From NCBI GenBank assembly GCA_017500625.1, contig JAFVYX010000160.1, positions 1-6,022 of the forward strand: a DNA stretch of 6,022 nt, written 5' to 3'. This DNA comes from Clostridia bacterium. GTDB taxonomy: Bacteria; Bacillota_A; Clostridia; Oscillospirales; CAG-272. Both the position numbers and the translations under genes were made by a program. Of the stretch, positions 5,070 to 6,022 are shown piece after piece. Every line of letters starts with the position of its first letter. Position 1 is the first letter of the stretch. The notes beneath the pieces are model-generated. The model saw only the letters and a list, made by a program, of their open reading frames with translations. It did no database searches and was not told where the DNA came from.

Positions 5070-6022
5070 ATGAACCTGCTTTATATCCTGCTTGCGATCC
5101 TCGCCTTTGGGGTGATGATCTTCATTCACGAGTGCGGCCACTTCCTGACGGCGCGCCTTTTCGGCGTCACCGTTAAGGAGTTTTCTATGGGAATGGGGCC
5201 GCGCCTTGTCTCCTATACCTCAAAAAAGACAGGTATTGTTTACAAAATATGCGCCCTGCCGATCGGCGGCTACGTCAGCATGGAGGGAGAGGACGAGGAA
5301 TCCTCGGATCCCAATTCGCTCGGTAAAAAGCCCGCCTGGCAGCGCCTCATCATCATGGCCACGGGCGGCGTCACCAACCTCATCTTCGGCGTTCTTGTGA
5401 TGCTCCTTTGCGTTTCGCTGGTGGCGGGCACCGCGCTCACCACGCCCACCGTCGCCTCTTTTCCCGCGCTTGCGGACGGCAGAGAGGCCCCCAGCTATAC
5501 GGCGGGGCTTCGCGAGGGCGACCGCATTGTCTCGGTGGACGGCCGCCGTGTCCGTATCGGCGCTGAGCTTGACTATGAGATCATGCGCCGCGGCATCGCC
5601 CCCGTCACCCTTGAGATCGAACGCGGCGGTGAGACGCTTTTTTTGGAAAACTTCGTGTTTCCCACCTTCGAGGAGTCGGGGCAAACGCTTGGCGGCCGCG
5701 ATTTTTACCTCGCCACCGAGGAGGGGAGCCTCGGCGCGGTACTCCGTCACACGATCCACCGCTCGACCATGACGGTGCGCATGGTGTGGGAATCGCTCTT
5801 TGACCTGATCACGGGGCGCTTCGGCCTTGAGGCCGTGTCGGGCCCCGTAGGGGTGACGGGCGCTATGGTGGAGACCGCCAAAACGGGGCTTGAGAATTTT
5901 CTCTACCTCGTGGCCGTTATCAGTCTTAACCTCGGCGTTGTCAATCTCTTTCCGCTCCCCGCCCTGGACGGCGGCCGCATTTTCCTTCTTCTTGTCTCTA
6001 TGGTGATCCGCCGCCCGATCCC
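5070..6022 (+). CDS. rseP: RseP-family site-2 zinc metalloprotease, 5' part (3' end outside window)
   Basis: Intramembrane M50 protease (RseP in E. coli, RasP in Bacillus) that cleaves anti-sigma factors and remnant signal peptides within the membrane. The frame is open from ATG 5070 to the window end (317 complete codons). The first membrane helix holds the zinc motif HECGH (20-24; ligands His20 and His24, catalytic Glu21). A loop with GPRLVSY and LPIGGYVSMEGE (63-74) follows, then a second helix near 100-118. A single PDZ domain occupies about 125-200, with AGLREGDRIVSVDG (145-158). SGPVG is at 257-261 and a third helix at about 275-291. The conserved NLFPLPALDGGR (292-303) carries the third zinc ligand, Asp300. 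A short final segment with the last helix is missing. One PDZ domain is usual for Gram-positive members. ispG commonly follows in this cluster, but it is not visible. Confidence 0.95.
   Translation, partial: MNLLYILLAILAFGVMIFIHECGHFLTARLFGVTVKEFSMGMGPRLVSYTSKKTGIVYKICALPIGGYVSMEGEDEESSDPNSLGKKPAWQRLIIMATGGVTNLIFGVLVMLLCVSLVAGTALTTPTVASFPALADGREAPSYTAGLREGDRIVSVDGRRVRIGAELDYEIMRRGIAPVTLEIERGGETLFLENFVFPTFEESGQTLGGRDFYLATEEGSLGAVLRHTIHRSTMTVRMVWESLFDLITGRFGLEAVSGPVGVTGAMVETAKTGLENFLYLVAVISLNLGVVNLFPLPALDGGRIFLLLVSMVIRRPI

Noticed and set aside
3831..5141. Minus-strand open frame of 436 codons opposite dxr
   Set aside because: It mirrors dxr almost exactly. In GC-rich genes stops are rare on the complementary strand; the product is a Gly/Arg/His/Glu-rich low-information sequence with no family motif or good ribosome binding site, whereas dxr has every expected motif.
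1..6022. CRISPR arrays, insertion sequences, tRNA/rRNA genes, prophage or defence genes
   Set aside because: I looked for direct repeats with spacers, terminal inverted repeats, transposase motifs and tRNA-like folds on both strands and saw none. Gene content and order are ordinary core chromosome.

Overview
The window is a GC-rich (roughly 60% by eye) stretch of core bacterial chromosome. All seven genes lie on the + strand: tsf (3' part) - pyrH - frr - uppS - cdsA - dxr - rseP (5' part). This order is the conserved translation / nucleotide / envelope / isoprenoid cluster of Firmicutes. The high GC content, AGGAGG-type ribosome binding sites and clostridial protein variants (for example NKGFE in Dxr and HECGH in RseP) suggest a Clostridia-class bacterium, possibly an Oscillospirales-like gut lineage. 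That placement is an inference; there is no 16S or other direct marker here.

Layout. At 1-669 is the end of tsf (elongation factor Ts), closed by a strong Rho-independent terminator at 689-723. A 327-base non-coding spacer (670-996) follows; its end carries a near-ideal vegetative promoter (TTGCAT, 17 bp, TATAAT) that starts a new transcription unit at pyrH. Then come pyrH (UMP kinase), frr (ribosome recycling factor), uppS (undecaprenyl diphosphate synthase) and cdsA (CDP-diglyceride synthase). frr, uppS and cdsA are packed with 1- and 4-base overlaps. A 67-base gap after cdsA holds a second hairpin with a T-tract, placed inside what is normally one operon. It is followed by dxr (DXP reductoisomerase) and, after 3 bases, rseP (site-2 protease), which runs off the window.

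How the genes work together. Tsf and Frr serve translation elongation and ribosome recycling. PyrH makes UDP, which feeds CTP used by CdsA and the UDP-sugars of cell wall synthesis. Dxr commits carbon to the MEP pathway, whose isopentenyl diphosphate is polymerised by UppS into the lipid carrier of peptidoglycan synthesis. CdsA makes the CDP-diacylglycerol precursor of phospholipids. RseP is the membrane protease of envelope stress signalling. The cluster thus links ribosome function to membrane and wall supply.

I did not find a previously undescribed system: this is ordinary housekeeping DNA with intact genes. The observations most worth checking are regulatory: the terminator-like hairpin between cdsA and dxr, the nested inverted repeats around the pyrH -10 box, and an AT-rich patch inside dxr that contains a perfect TATAAT. 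A substitution in the normally conserved GGTGNP loop of PyrH is also noted.
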